Shown one piece after another: positions 1 through 8,787 of a stretch of DNA of 64,000 nt; position 1 is the stretch's first letter; each line of letters opens with the position of its first letter. The stretch is from AP-15 sp963781215 (GTDB taxonomy: Bacteria > Pseudomonadota > Alphaproteobacteria > ATCC43930 > CGMCC-115725), in the NCBI GenBank assembly GCA_963781215.1, contig CAWAFE010000045.1, forward strand, positions 1-64,000. The letters are read 5' to 3'. Both the position numbers and the translations under genes were made by a program. The notes beneath the pieces are model-generated. The model did not search any database and was not told the origin of the DNA. It saw only the letters and a list, made by a program, of their open reading frames with translations.

Positions 1-105
1 GGCGAAGTGGACGCTGACCCCGTCCGGCGCGACCCTCGGATACCACTCCTCGACGACGATGTTGACGCTCGGCACGATGACCCCGAGCCGGACCTGCTGG
101 TTCAT
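1..105 (-). CDS. Maleate isomerase / Asp-Glu racemase family protein, N-terminal fragment (cut by window edge)
   Basis: Only the first 35 codons are inside the window. The peptide opens with MNQQVRLGVIVPSVN and continues with VVEEWYPRVAPDGVSVHF, the typical start of the maleate cis-trans isomerase/arylmalonate decarboxylase branch of the Asp/Glu racemase superfamily (first beta strand, then the substrate-binding P-S-x-N loop). A strong ribosome binding site, AGGAGG, lies about 7 bases upstream of the ATG at 105, which supports this start. The remainder, including any catalytic cysteines, is outside the window, so the exact reaction cannot be named. A second family member lies at 23726-24436. 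Confidence 0.72.
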   Translation of the reverse strand, partial: MNQQVRLGVIVPSVNIVVEEWYPRVAPDGVSVHFA

Positions 106-765
106 TCCCTTCCTCCTTGGACGCCACCGTCGCGATACACGACCAACGACACGTCGAGGTCGGGGGCGGCGTTTTTCCGGACATGCTCGAAGCGCAATTC
201 AGGGCGGCGGCCAATCGAGTCTTCGACCGGGCACGCGGGTGCGCACGAACCCCTTGGCCGCAACGGTGTCCGATCGCCTCCGGGTCACATGGGGTCGGAA
301 GCCGGGTTGGAGGGCCGCAACGGCGGTGCCGCAGGGCTCCGCTCGCGGCCCCAGAAATGATTTGCCCGGAACTCGACCTCGCGCGCTTCCGCGTCTCGCT
401 CTACCTGAAGTTGAGCCTGTTCCGCCTGATGATACTGGGAATCTACAGGCACCCACCTTTTCCCCGTCTGCCGGGCGCCCGCCTTGCCGAGGCGCCTCGA
501 AGCAGCAACGATACCATGCGATTATGGCAAGATTGGCGTGATCCGAAAGCGGGGGCCTTTTCGTATAGGCGAGACCCACTGGAGCAAATCTGACAGACGG
601 TACCCGAGGCTGACCCGGCGAACTCGGCTCTTCACTGCACGCTGCCTTCCAAAAAAGAAGCATATCATGACAAATCCGCTTTATATTTCATTATCGATAT
701 GCTGCCGGCAGGTTCAATAGTCGTGTCCAAATGGTGGTGATAAATCTAATGTTTTTCCTATAACC

Positions 766-780
766 TTATTCGCAGAATAA
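766..780. promoter_or_regulatory. Perfect inverted repeat TTATTC-GCA-GAATAA, candidate operator
   Basis: A 6-bp perfect inverted repeat with a 3-base spacer sits in the AT-rich stretch about 130 bases upstream of groES. Its position fits an operator or promoter-proximal protein site, but no known consensus is matched. Function is inferred only from symmetry and location. Confidence 0.3.
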
Positions 781-851
781 TATTTTATCGAAGTCGGATA
801 TTTTTAGGGTTGTATTTCGTCACCGGGCGCTCCACGTAGGGTAAACACGCA

Positions 852-878
852 TTGTCACTCGTCACCAGACAGTGCCAA
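852..878. promoter_or_regulatory. Degenerate CIRCE element (HrcA operator) before groES
   Basis: The sequence reads TTGTCACTC, nine bases, CAGTGCCAA. The CIRCE consensus is TTAGCACTC-N9-GAGTGCTAA, so each arm differs at two of nine positions while the 9-base spacing is exact and the arms pair at 7 of 9 positions. It ends 30 bases before the groES start. HrcA binds CIRCE to repress groESL in many proteobacteria. The match is by eye, and weakened arms may mean relaxed control. Confidence 0.55.
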
Positions 879-908
879 CACCCGCAATTTGGTCCGAGGA
901 GACCTTCG

Positions 909-1223
909 ATGAAACTGCGTCCGTTGCAGGATCGCGTCCTGATTCGCCGTGTCGAGCCGGAAGTGAAAACCGCCGGCGGCATCTTCATTCCCGACACAGC
1001 GCAGGAAAAGCCGATGGAAGGCGAAGTCGTCGCCGTCGGTCCCGGCGCGCGCGACAAGGATGGCAAGCTGCACCCCCTCGACGTCAAGAGCGGCGACCGG
1101 GTGCTGTTCGGGAAATGGTCAGGCACCGAGATCAAGCTCGATGGCGAGGACCTGATGATCATGAAGGAAACCGACATCATGGGTGTGCTCGATCAGGCCG
1201 TCGCAGCGAAGAAAGCCGCTTAA
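909..1223 (+). CDS. groES: Co-chaperonin GroES (Cpn10)
   Basis: A 104-residue protein of normal family length beginning MKLRPLQDRVLIRRVE. It forms the heptameric lid of the GroEL folding chamber in the cytoplasm. The mobile loop that contacts GroEL is visible around residues 17-32 (KTAGGIFIPDTAQEKP), followed by the GEVVAVGPGARD turn and the IMKETDIMGVL C-terminus. The ATG at 909 is preceded by GAGGAGA at about 8 bases; an upstream in-frame ATG at 852 lies inside the CIRCE-like operator and is not used. groEL follows 16 bases downstream in the same operon. Confidence 0.97.
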   Translation: MKLRPLQDRVLIRRVEPEVKTAGGIFIPDTAQEKPMEGEVVAVGPGARDKDGKLHPLDVKSGDRVLFGKWSGTEIKLDGEDLMIMKETDIMGVLDQAVAAKKAA

Positions 1224-1239
1224 CCAAGGGATATCGAAC

Positions 1240-2880
<1,641 letters not shown>

Positions 2881-2997
2881 GCCTCCAGCCGCGCCGGCGC
2901 CGTCGAAAGAGCATCGCCTCTTATTTAAGAGACAAGGAGACGTTGTTCTTTCACGGCGGCGGACAGGCCCGATTCCGACTGTCGAGGAGCGACGCGT

Positions 2998-3435
2998 ATG
3001 ATGAAACATCTGCTTCAAGCCGCAGAACGAGGTGATGCCGAGTCGCAGTTCAATCTCGGCGTCATCTATGAAAACGGATTGGACGATAGCCGCTACGTCG
3101 TCGAAGGCAGCCGGCCGCAGGCGATGAGGTGGTTCCTGGCCGCGGCCGAACAGGGCTTGCCCCGCGCACAACTCAAACTGGCAGAAATACATGGCGCCGA
3201 GCCCGACATACAAGAGAGTTCGGTAACGGCTTGCAGGTGGTACTTGTTGGCGATGACGAGCCTGCGTGGCGCCCATCTCCAGAAGGCTCAGTCCGCCTAC
3301 CAGCGCGTTTCATTCCGGTTGACGCCCTCTCAAACCGCAGAGGTCAGACTTTTTGCGCAAAGCTGGAAGCCGAAGGCGGCGACCATCGCGGCAATGTCAG
3401 ATCAGCCGGAGAATGCCCGAGGAAGGCGAGCATGA
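2998..3435 (+). CDS. Small Sel1-repeat/TPR-like protein
   Basis: A 145-residue soluble protein. Residues 4-37 and about 40-72 form two Sel1-like helical repeats: LLQAAERGDAESQFNLGVIY then the region around AMRWFLAAAEQGLPRAQLKL. A third, weaker helical segment follows (ACRWYLLAM). Sel1 repeats mediate protein contacts, and no enzymatic motif is present. GAGGAG lies 8 bases before the ATG at 2998; a second ATG follows immediately. The stop overlaps the start of the next small gene by ATGA, so the two are probably translationally coupled. The position 118 bases after groEL suggests a possible stress-linked operon, but this is inference. Confidence 0.68.
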   Translation: MMKHLLQAAERGDAESQFNLGVIYENGLDDSRYVVEGSRPQAMRWFLAAAEQGLPRAQLKLAEIHGAEPDIQESSVTACRWYLLAMTSLRGAHLQKAQSAYQRVSFRLTPSQTAEVRLFAQSWKPKAATIAAMSDQPENARGRRA

Positions 3436-3524
3436 TTAAACCCTGGATCGTCCCACCAATTGTCATTCCGATTCTGATCGTCCTGAGCTTGGCGGCATTC
3501 GTCATGCTTCGAGCGTTCCATTGA
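3432..3524 (+). CDS. 30-residue single-pass membrane miniprotein
   Basis: A 30-residue frame beginning MIKPWIVPPIVIPILIV, a short polar start followed by one hydrophobic helix covering about residues 6-27, ending RAFH. It starts inside the stop of the Sel1-repeat gene (ATGA), has GAGGAAGG just upstream, and its own stop overlaps the ATG of the next gene (TGATG). This head-to-tail overlap on both sides is the main support that it is translated. Function unknown; small membrane proteins of this kind often tether or modulate partner proteins. It could be spurious, but the two couplings make that less likely. Confidence 0.5.
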   Translation: MIKPWIVPPIVIPILIVLSLAAFVMLRAFH

Positions 3525-3826
3525 TGCCGCCCGGGAGAGCGGAGGTCTCGCTCGACACGGTAATCGACGAGGCGATGGTCGTTACCAATGGTGCCGACGA
3601 GCCGTCACTCGCCCGGGACATGATCGAGGTGCACGGAGCGGAGGCAGCCACCGTCGCGCGGGACAACGCCCGTGCTGCGGCGCTCGGCGGGCAGACACTA
3701 CGGGCGAAGTTCTGGATCAGGGTGCTCGGGCTGATCCAAAGACAGCAAGCGGCCAAGGCAATACCACCCAGGGGACCGGGTAACTCGCTTCTACCCGTAC
3801 CAGTCCCAAACTCAACCCAAGGATAA
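3524..3826 (+). CDS. Hypothetical ~100-aa protein, third gene of the overlapping small-gene run
   Basis: A 100-residue frame from the ATG at 3524 (a TTG codon lies directly before it at 3521). The central part, ARDMIEVHGAEAATVARDNA followed by a segment rich in Ala, Arg and Leu (FWIRVLGLIQRQQA), is predicted to be helical. This pattern is common in short alphaproteobacterial proteins of unknown function. The last 20 residues are Pro-rich and may be disordered. The start overlaps the stop of the 30-residue membrane gene, implying translational coupling. No signal peptide or catalytic motif was seen. Confidence 0.5.
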   Translation: MPPGRAEVSLDTVIDEAMVVTNGADEPSLARDMIEVHGAEAATVARDNARAAALGGQTLRAKFWIRVLGLIQRQQAAKAIPPRGPGNSLLPVPVPNSTQG

Positions 3827-3831
3827 CAGCA

Positions 3832-4029
3832 ATGTATATTTCTCTGGCCAACAGTCGCGCGAATGGGTTCATGAGATGGTGGGATGCTCACCAGCCCGGC
3901 AACGACGACGATAACCCAGGTGGCGCGACACCTATCGCCATCACCGAACCGCCTTGCGACGACCTCGACGCGATACAGGAGCAGCCACATCGTCCGTGGA
4001 TCGTGCCAGGAGCCGGCGGATCGTTCTAA
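3832..4029 (+). CDS. Hypothetical 65-aa protein
   Basis: A short frame that starts 5 bases after the previous stop, with AAGGA about 8 bases before the ATG. The peptide is acidic in the middle (QPGNDDDNPGG) and Pro-rich towards the end (PHRPWIVPGAGGSF). No domain, membrane segment or signal is visible. Position and ribosome binding site are the only support. It could be the last gene of the small-gene run after groEL, or chance coding. Confidence 0.3.
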   Translation: MYISLANSRANGFMRWWDAHQPGNDDDNPGGATPIAITEPPCDDLDAIQEQPHRPWIVPGAGGSF

Positions 4030-4082
4030 TCTTGTAATCGGGGTTGACCATCATTGGCACCATTCGCCGGGTGCTTCTCGAG

Positions 4083-4621
4083 CGCGTGCGTGACGGTGCA
4101 ATCACCGCCCAGTGCCGGGAGACTAGACTTTAGGAGGCCCTACTTTCGGTTTGTGGGGGTGACGTGTGGAAAATCTGCTTCTCTCGAACAGGAAGGAAGG
4201 TTCCCTGTGGCCATGAAATCTTATCCCTGGCTAAAGCCGGGCATCTGGGGTGTCATTGTCGGTGCAACCATCATCATGGTTTTGGGCTTTTGGCAGTTCG
4301 GCTGGGTGCTCGGCAGCAAGGCCGACCAAATGGCCCGCGATCGGGCTAGTACCGCGGTGGCGGAAGCGCTGGCTCCGGTATGTGCCGCCAAGTTCTTTGC
4401 GCAACCCGACGCTCCCGCCAGAGTTGCCGATCTGAAAAAACTTCGGTCAGATTATGAACAACGCGACTTCATCGAGAAAGGCGGTTGGGCAGTGGCGGTT
4501 GTCTCGGACGCTCCCGGCTATCAGCTCGCATCCGAATGCGCAAAACGGATCCTCGCGGCAAAGCCCGCGTAGAGGCGCCAGAGGCGCCGGCAAACAGTTG
4601 TTATGAAGGGGACCGCCACGA
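4083..4621 (+). repeat. Direct repeat copy 1 (about 0.54 kb) containing a small membrane-protein gene
   Basis: Near-identical to 5061-5606 on the same strand. The shared block starts at GCGTGC(G/A)TGACGGTGCAATC and runs through a complete 120-codon gene to the downstream GGCGCC-AGA-GGCGCC motif and TTATGAAGG. Differences are scattered point changes, about ten extra bases in copy 2 before the gene and four extra bases in copy 1 at the end. The intervening 439 bases are unrelated to the repeat. Confidence 0.9.
4213..4572 (+). CDS. 119-aa single-TM protein, copy 1
   Basis: The product starts MKSYPWLKPGIWGVIVGATI. One hydrophobic helix covers residues 10-32 (ends VLGFWQFGWVLGS), and an 80-residue soluble helical tail includes a CAAKFF motif and a C-terminal ASECAKRILAAKPA. 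Two cysteines (CAAK and SECAK) could form a disulfide if the tail is periplasmic. The ATG at 4213 follows AGGAAGG; a GTG six bases upstream is an alternative. This type of small one-TM protein is frequent in alphaproteobacteria and has no assigned function. Copy 2 at 5201-5560 differs by only a few codons. Confidence 0.72.
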   Translation: MKSYPWLKPGIWGVIVGATIIMVLGFWQFGWVLGSKADQMARDRASTAVAEALAPVCAAKFFAQPDAPARVADLKKLRSDYEQRDFIEKGGWAVAVVSDAPGYQLASECAKRILAAKPA

Positions 4622-4707
4622 GGCTCCGCGTTACCTTCCGCTGCACGGCTGAACGTGGCCTGCAAGATCGAATGAGACAGCCGGATCAAGCATTGCTGCG
4701 AATTTTC

Positions 4708-4985
4708 GCAGCGGGCGGTCGAAACGCTCGATCTCGACGCGGTAGAGCTGTCCGGCGCAGCCTTGCGCGAGGCGCGAGGACCGATGATCGCGGGTCAGCA
4801 CATTGGGGTTGCCATGGACGCAGAGACGGGTTGTCGGCCGAGTGGTCTTCCGGATCGTACCAGGCGCCGGTCGCAGCGGGACAGGCGCAATGCATCGCAC
4901 AATACCGCTCCGGCGAGGCAGGCGCCGTGGTCGTTCCAGAGGCGCACGATGTCGCCGTCGGCGATGCCGAGGCGCTCGCCGCAAC
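4708..4985 (-). pseudogene. Frameshifted C-terminal remnant of a molybdopterin-dependent oxidoreductase (BisC/TorA type)
   Basis: Reading the minus strand gives three successive pieces in three frames: GERLGIADGDIVRLWNDHGA, then TGAWYDPEDHSADN, then VHGNPNVLTRD followed by RLAQGCAG and YRVEIERFDRP. In order, these match the C-terminal cofactor-binding domain of biotin sulfoxide/TMAO reductase-like molybdoenzymes, where G-A-W-Y-D-P and N-P-N-V-L-T-x-D are hallmark segments. At least two frameshifts and the loss of the remaining roughly 650 residues mean it is dead. It fills the spacer between the two copies of the 0.54-kb repeat. Confidence 0.72.
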
Positions 4986-5060
4986 GCGTGTCCGCGGTTC
5001 AGACAATAGTAAGTAGGGCCATCTGATGAGGCTTCGATCAACTATTTGGCGATAGCCGGC

Positions 5061-5606
5061 GCGTGCATGACGGTGCAATCACCGCCCAGTGCCGGGAGAC
5101 TGGACTTTAGGAGGCCCTACGCTCGAGGCACCTTCGGTTTGTGGGGTTGACGTGCGGAAAATCTGCTTCTCTCGAACAGGAAGGAAGGTTCCTTGTGGCC
5201 ATGAAATCTTATCCCTGGCTAAAGCCGGGCATCTGGGGTGTCATTGTCGGTGCAATCATCATCATGGTTTTGGGCTTTTGGCAGTTCGGCTGGGTGCTCG
5301 GCAGCAAGGCCGACCAAATGGCCCGCGATCGGGCTAGCACCGCGGTGGCCGAAGCGCTGGCTCCGGTATGTGCCGCCAAGTTCTTTGCGCAACCCGACGC
5401 TCCTGCCAGAGTTGCCGATCTGAAAAAACTTCGGTCGGATTATGAACAACGCGACTTCATCGAGAAAGGCGGTTGGGCAGTGGCGGTTGTCTCGGACGCT
5501 CCCGGCTATCAGCTCGCGTCCGAATGCGCAAAACGGATCCTCGCGGCAAAGCCCGCGTAGAGGCGCCAGAGGCGCCAGCAAACAGTAGTTATGAAGGCCG
5601 CCACGA
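5061..5606 (+). repeat. Direct repeat copy 2 (about 0.54 kb)
   Basis: Second copy of the block at 4083-4621, offset by about 980 bases. It differs by scattered substitutions and an insertion of about ten bases (GCTCGAGGCA region, 5121-5131) upstream of the gene. The few differences suggest a fairly recent duplication or ongoing gene conversion. Immediately after the copy the sequence turns into an orphan PEP-CTERM tail. Confidence 0.9.
5201..5560 (+). CDS. 119-aa single-TM protein, copy 2
   Basis: Almost identical to the copy at 4213-4572. The clearest amino-acid change is T to I in the membrane helix (GVIVGAIIIMVLGFW), and the CAAKFF and ASECAKRIL motifs are retained. The same AGGAAGG site precedes the ATG. 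An intact frame in both copies indicates that both have stayed under selection or that duplication is recent. Function unknown; a membrane-anchored protein with a small soluble tail. Confidence 0.72.
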   Translation: MKSYPWLKPGIWGVIVGAIIIMVLGFWQFGWVLGSKADQMARDRASTAVAEALAPVCAAKFFAQPDAPARVADLKKLRSDYEQRDFIEKGGWAVAVVSDAPGYQLASECAKRILAAKPA

Positions 5607-5607
5607 T

Positions 5608-5844
5608 GTGGAAGACGATCCGTCGACACTGCGCGTCTACGATGCTCTCGGAAATTTTCTGAGCGCCGTGACCCTGACCGGCTGTCCCGGGCCAAATGAC
5701 CAATGCGATCTGCAGGATCTGTCGGTTGCAGCGGTGCCTGAGCCGACGAGCCTCGGATTGCTGGGCGCCGCCATCCTCGCGCTGCGCCTCCGGGTAGTCC
5801 GGTGCCGCGCCGCGGGCAGGGTGCCTCAGAACAGGACCAGCTGA
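5608..5844 (+). pseudogene. Orphan C-terminal tail of a PEP-CTERM exosortase-target protein
   Basis: The frame reads STLRVYDALGNFL, then GCPGPNDQC, and ends with VPEPTSLGLLGAAILALRLR. The last segment is a textbook PEP-CTERM sorting signal: V-P-E-P, one hydrophobic helix, then basic residues (from 5734). Such proteins are normally secreted and cut by exosortase. Here the N-terminal signal peptide and main domain are missing: the frame is fused upstream to repeat copy 2 with no proper start. It is therefore a truncated remnant, probably left by the rearrangement that made the repeats. Its end overlaps the 3' end of the convergent radical SAM gene. Confidence 0.7.
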
Positions 5845-6908
5845 TCCCCCCGCTGCGGCGGCGGGCGGAAGCGGGTCGTGTCGAGCGGCTGGGTCGAGCG
5901 CTGGTTGAAGCCGAGCTTGCGGCAGGCGCGCTCGAAACGCAGCCTCAGCATGTCGGCATAGGGGCCGCGGCCGATCATCCGCGTCGACCAGGCCGAATCG
6001 TAGAGCCGGCCGCCATGCGCCTGGGCGACGAGCGAGAGAACGTGGGCGGCCTTGTCGGGGAAGTGGGTCTCCAACCATTCCCGGAACAAGGCCTTCAGCT
6101 CGAGCGGCAGGCGCAGCATGGTATAGCCGGCCGCAGTGGCGCCGGCGGCGCGCGCGCTTTCGAGAAGATGCTCCATCTCGCTGTCGTTCAATGCCGGGAT
6201 CATCGGCGCGGTCAAGACGCCGGTCGGGACGCCGGCGGCGGCGAGTGCGGCGATCGTCTCCAGACGCCGCTCCGGGGTGGCGGCGCGCGGCTCCATCTTC
6301 CGCGCCAGCGCGCGGTCGAGCGTGGTCAGCGAGACCGTGACGATCGCCAGCCGTTCCGTCGCCATCTCGGCCAGGATGTCGAGGTCGCGCTGGATCAGCG
6401 CGGATTTGGTGACGACCGTGACCGGGTGGCGAAAATCGCGCAGCACTTCGAGGATGGCGCGGGTGATACCGAGCCGGCGCTCGGCCGGCTGGTAGGGGTC
6501 GGTGTTGCTGCCGAGCGCCAACGGGCGGCAGTCATAACCCTTCTTTTTCAACTCCGCGGCGAGGAGGGCCGCAGCCTGCGGCTTATAGAAGATCCGGGTC
6601 TCGAAATCGAGGCCGGGCGACAGCCCGAGATAGGCGTGGCTCGGCCGCGCATAGCAGTAGATGCAGCCGTGCTCGCAGCCACGATAGGGGTTGATCGAGC
6701 GGTCGAAGCCGATGTCCGGGGAGTCGTTGCGGGCGATGATGGTTCGCGTAGAGTCGACGCTCAGCGTCGTCGCCACAGGCGCCGGCTCGTCCTCGGCCAT
6801 GCCCCAGCCGTCGTCGAACGCGACGCGCTTTTCGGCTTCGAAGCGCCCGCTGTCGTTGCTGGCGGCGCCACGTCCCTTGCGCGGCGACAGGGCGGCCGGC
6901 ATATCCAT
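5826..6908 (-). CDS. PA0069-family radical SAM protein (SplB-like)
   Basis: About 360 residues. The radical SAM cluster motif is C-E-H-G-C-I-Y-C within NPYRGCEHGCIYCYARPSH, that is Cx3Cx2C, which binds the 4Fe-4S cluster and S-adenosylmethionine. The conserved HAYLGLSPGLDFETRI and ALGSNTDPYQPAER segments are typical of the PA0069 family, related to spore photoproduct lyase but of unknown substrate. The start at 6908 (MDMPAALSPRKGRG) is preferred; an in-frame ATG 30 bases upstream would overlap the divergent glycosyltransferase start. Protein length and motifs are complete. Confidence 0.85.
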   Translation of the reverse strand: MDMPAALSPRKGRGAASNDSGRFEAEKRVAFDDGWGMAEDEPAPVATTLSVDSTRTIIARNDSPDIGFDRSINPYRGCEHGCIYCYARPSHAYLGLSPGLDFETRIFYKPQAAALLAAELKKKGYDCRPLALGSNTDPYQPAERRLGITRAILEVLRDFRHPVTVVTKSALIQRDLDILAEMATERLAIVTVSLTTLDRALARKMEPRAATPERRLETIAALAAAGVPTGVLTAPMIPALNDSEMEHLLESARAAGATAAGYTMLRLPLELKALFREWLETHFPDKAAHVLSLVAQAHGGRLYDSAWSTRMIGRGPYADMLRLRFERACRKLGFNQRSTQPLDTTRFRPPPQRGDQLVLF

Positions 6909-6928
6909 GCCGCCGATGATAAGCCATA

Positions 6929-7624
6929 TTGGGAACATTGCAAGAACGAATTCGGATATCGGTCGTCATCCCAACCCTGAACGCAGCCGAGGCGCTGCCG
7001 CCGTTGCTGGCGGCGCTGCGCCGATCGGCGGTCGTCGGCGAGATCATCGTCGCCGACGGCGGGTCGCGTGACGAAACCGCTCTCCTTGCGTGCAGCTCGG
7101 GTGCCAAAGTGGTCGCCGCGGGGCCGGGGCGCGGCATTCAGCTCGCCGCCGGCGCGGACGCGGCATCGGGCGACTGGCTGATGTTTCTCCATGCCGATTG
7201 CCGGCCCGACGACGGCTGGGAACAGGCGGTCAGCGGCTACATCGCAACGCCCGGAGCCGAGGGTTGCGCCGGCTATTTCGATTTTGCGCTCGACGATCCC
7301 GCCCCGGCGGCTCGGCGGCTGGAGCAGATCGTCGCCTGGCGTTGCCGGGTTTTGGCGTTGCCCTATGGCGACCAGGGGCTGCTGATCTCCCGCACGCTCT
7401 ATCACACGGTAGGCGGCTTTGCCCCGATCCCGCTGATGGAGGATGTCGATCTCGTGCGCCGGCTCGGCCGGCCCCGTCTCGCGCGCATCGGCGTGCGCTG
7501 CATCGCCTCGGCGCGGCGCTACCGGCGCGGCGGTTATTGGCGCCGGCCGCTGCGCAACCTCGTCTGCCTTTCCCTCTACTTTGCCGGCATGCCGCCCGGC
7601 TGGATCGTGCGGCTTTACGGCTGA
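6929..7624 (+). CDS. TIGR04283-family glycosyltransferase (GT2-like)
   Basis: A 231-residue GT-A fold enzyme. Residues 10-16 give SVVIPTLNAAE, followed by the nucleotide-binding EIIVADGGSRDET and the metal-site region MFLHADCRP. GGFAPIPLMEDVDLVRR is the family's acceptor-loop signature. These proteins occur next to TIGR04282 proteins and have been named arsenosugar-biosynthesis-like, although the true substrate is often unknown. The start is a TTG at 6929 or another TTG at 6938; no ATG fits. The stop overlaps the start of the next gene (TGATG), so the two are coupled. Confidence 0.86.
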   Translation: MGTLQERIRISVVIPTLNAAEALPPLLAALRRSAVVGEIIVADGGSRDETALLACSSGAKVVAAGPGRGIQLAAGADAASGDWLMFLHADCRPDDGWEQAVSGYIATPGAEGCAGYFDFALDDPAPAARRLEQIVAWRCRVLALPYGDQGLLISRTLYHTVGGFAPIPLMEDVDLVRRLGRPRLARIGVRCIASARRYRRGGYWRRPLRNLVCLSLYFAGMPPGWIVRLYG

Positions 7625-8211
7625 TGCGGCGTCATCTCGTTTTGTTTGTCCGGGCGCCGGCGCTCGGCAACGGCAAGCGGCGGCTCGCTCGCGATATCGG
7701 CGACGTCGCGGCGGCGCGGTTCGAGCGGCTGATGATCGCGCTGCTGCTGCGCCGGCTCGGCCGCGACCGGCGCTGGCGGCTGCGGATCGCGGCAACGCCG
7801 GACCGGGCAGGGCATTGGCCCCGGCGGATCGAGATCGTCGGCCAGGGCCGCGGCGATCTGGGCCGCCGCATGCGCCGGGCGATCGCGTCCTGTCCACCGG
7901 GCCTGGTGGTGCTGGTCGGCGCCGACATTCCGGCGCTCGCCGCCCGCCACGTCGTTGCCGCCTTCCGCCTCCTGGGCGCGTGCGACCTCGTCTTCGGACC
8001 GGCCGCGGATGGCGGCTTCTGGCTCGTCGGCGCCCGCCGCCGGCCGCTGCCGGCGGAGCTCTTTAAGCGCGTGCGATGGTCGAGCCCCGATGCGCTGGCC
8101 GACACCCTCGCCGGGCTGCCGCCGATCGTTTCAGTCGGCGTCGCCGAGCAGCTCGAAGACGTCGACGACGGCTACGCCTACCGCCGGCTGTCGCCCCGCC
8201 GCGGCTTTTGA
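7624..8211 (+). CDS. TIGR04282-family GT-A superfamily protein (DUF2064)
   Basis: A 195-residue partner of the upstream TIGR04283 enzyme. It begins MRRHLVLFVRAPALGNGKRR, has LVVLVGADIPAL with the D-x-P of the metal and nucleotide site, and VFGPAADGGFWLVGARR, all hallmarks of DUF2064. These proteins resemble cofactor guanylyl/cytidylyltransferases. The start codon overlaps the upstream stop, and the longer upstream frame is only antiparallel coding noise. The gene pair is commonly conserved, and a joint role in modifying a sugar or lipid is inferred. Confidence 0.84.
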   Translation: MRRHLVLFVRAPALGNGKRRLARDIGDVAAARFERLMIALLLRRLGRDRRWRLRIAATPDRAGHWPRRIEIVGQGRGDLGRRMRRAIASCPPGLVVLVGADIPALAARHVVAAFRLLGACDLVFGPAADGGFWLVGARRRPLPAELFKRVRWSSPDALADTLAGLPPIVSVGVAEQLEDVDDGYAYRRLSPRRGF

Positions 8212-8212
8212 G

Positions 8213-8746
8213 CTACCGCTCCTTGAGCCGCGGCATCAGCTCGACGAAGTTGCACGGGCGGAAGCGGTTATCGAGCTGGTGCACGAGGATGCCTTCCCAG
8301 GCGTCGCGGCAGGCGCCGGGCGAGCCGGGCAGGGCGAAAAGATAGGTGCCGCCGGCGACCCCGGCTGTCGCCCGGCTCTGGATCGTCGAGGTCCCGATCT
8401 TCTCGTAGCTGAGCCAGCGGAAGAGCTCGCCAAACCCGGCGATCTCCTTCTCGTAGACGCTGTGGAAGGCCTCGGGCGTCACGTCGCGCCCGGTGACCCC
8501 GGTGCCGCCGGTCGAGATCACGACATCTATCTCCGGGTCGGCGATCCAGGCCCGCAGCTCCGCCGCGATTTGGTCGCGCTCGTCGCGCACGATTTTTCGC
8601 GCGGCGATGCGGTGCCCGGCCGTCGTCGCGAGGTCGGCGAGCGTGTCGCCGGAGCGGTCCTGCGCGGCGTCACGGGTGTCCGAAACCGTCAGCAAGGCGA
8701 TGTTGACGGGCAGGAACGGGCGGGTTTGATCGATCCGGCCGGGCAT
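8213..8746 (-). CDS. moaB: Molybdenum cofactor biosynthesis protein MoaB
   Basis: A 177-residue MoaB/Mog-fold protein. VNIALLTVSDTRDAAQDRSG opens the domain, ISTGGTGVTGRDVTPEA is the molybdopterin-binding loop, and ATAGVAGGTYLFALPGSPGA is the second conserved segment. The family adenylylates molybdopterin or is a structural homologue of the enzymes that do; MoaB proper has a less clear role. GAGGGAG lies upstream of the ATG at 8746. It is convergent with the glycosyltransferase pair, with one base between the stops. Family length and motifs are intact. Confidence 0.9.
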   Translation of the reverse strand: MPGRIDQTRPFLPVNIALLTVSDTRDAAQDRSGDTLADLATTAGHRIAARKIVRDERDQIAAELRAWIADPEIDVVISTGGTGVTGRDVTPEAFHSVYEKEIAGFGELFRWLSYEKIGTSTIQSRATAGVAGGTYLFALPGSPGACRDAWEGILVHQLDNRFRPCNFVELMPRLKER

Positions 8747-8787
8747 GTGAGCACGCTCCCTCTGACGCTGCCCTCAAGATAGGGCGG

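Larger units (their letters stand above)
106..908. other. Intergenic region upstream of groESL
   Basis: About 800 bases without a convincing gene. The left 600 bases are GC-rich; the overlapping open frames there have no recognisable domain and no good ribosome binding site. From about 660 to 830 the composition turns clearly AT-rich, as expected for the groESL promoter region. It contains a perfect short palindrome (766-780), and a degenerate CIRCE element follows at 852-878. I could not assign a -35/-10 pair with confidence. Confidence 0.6.
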
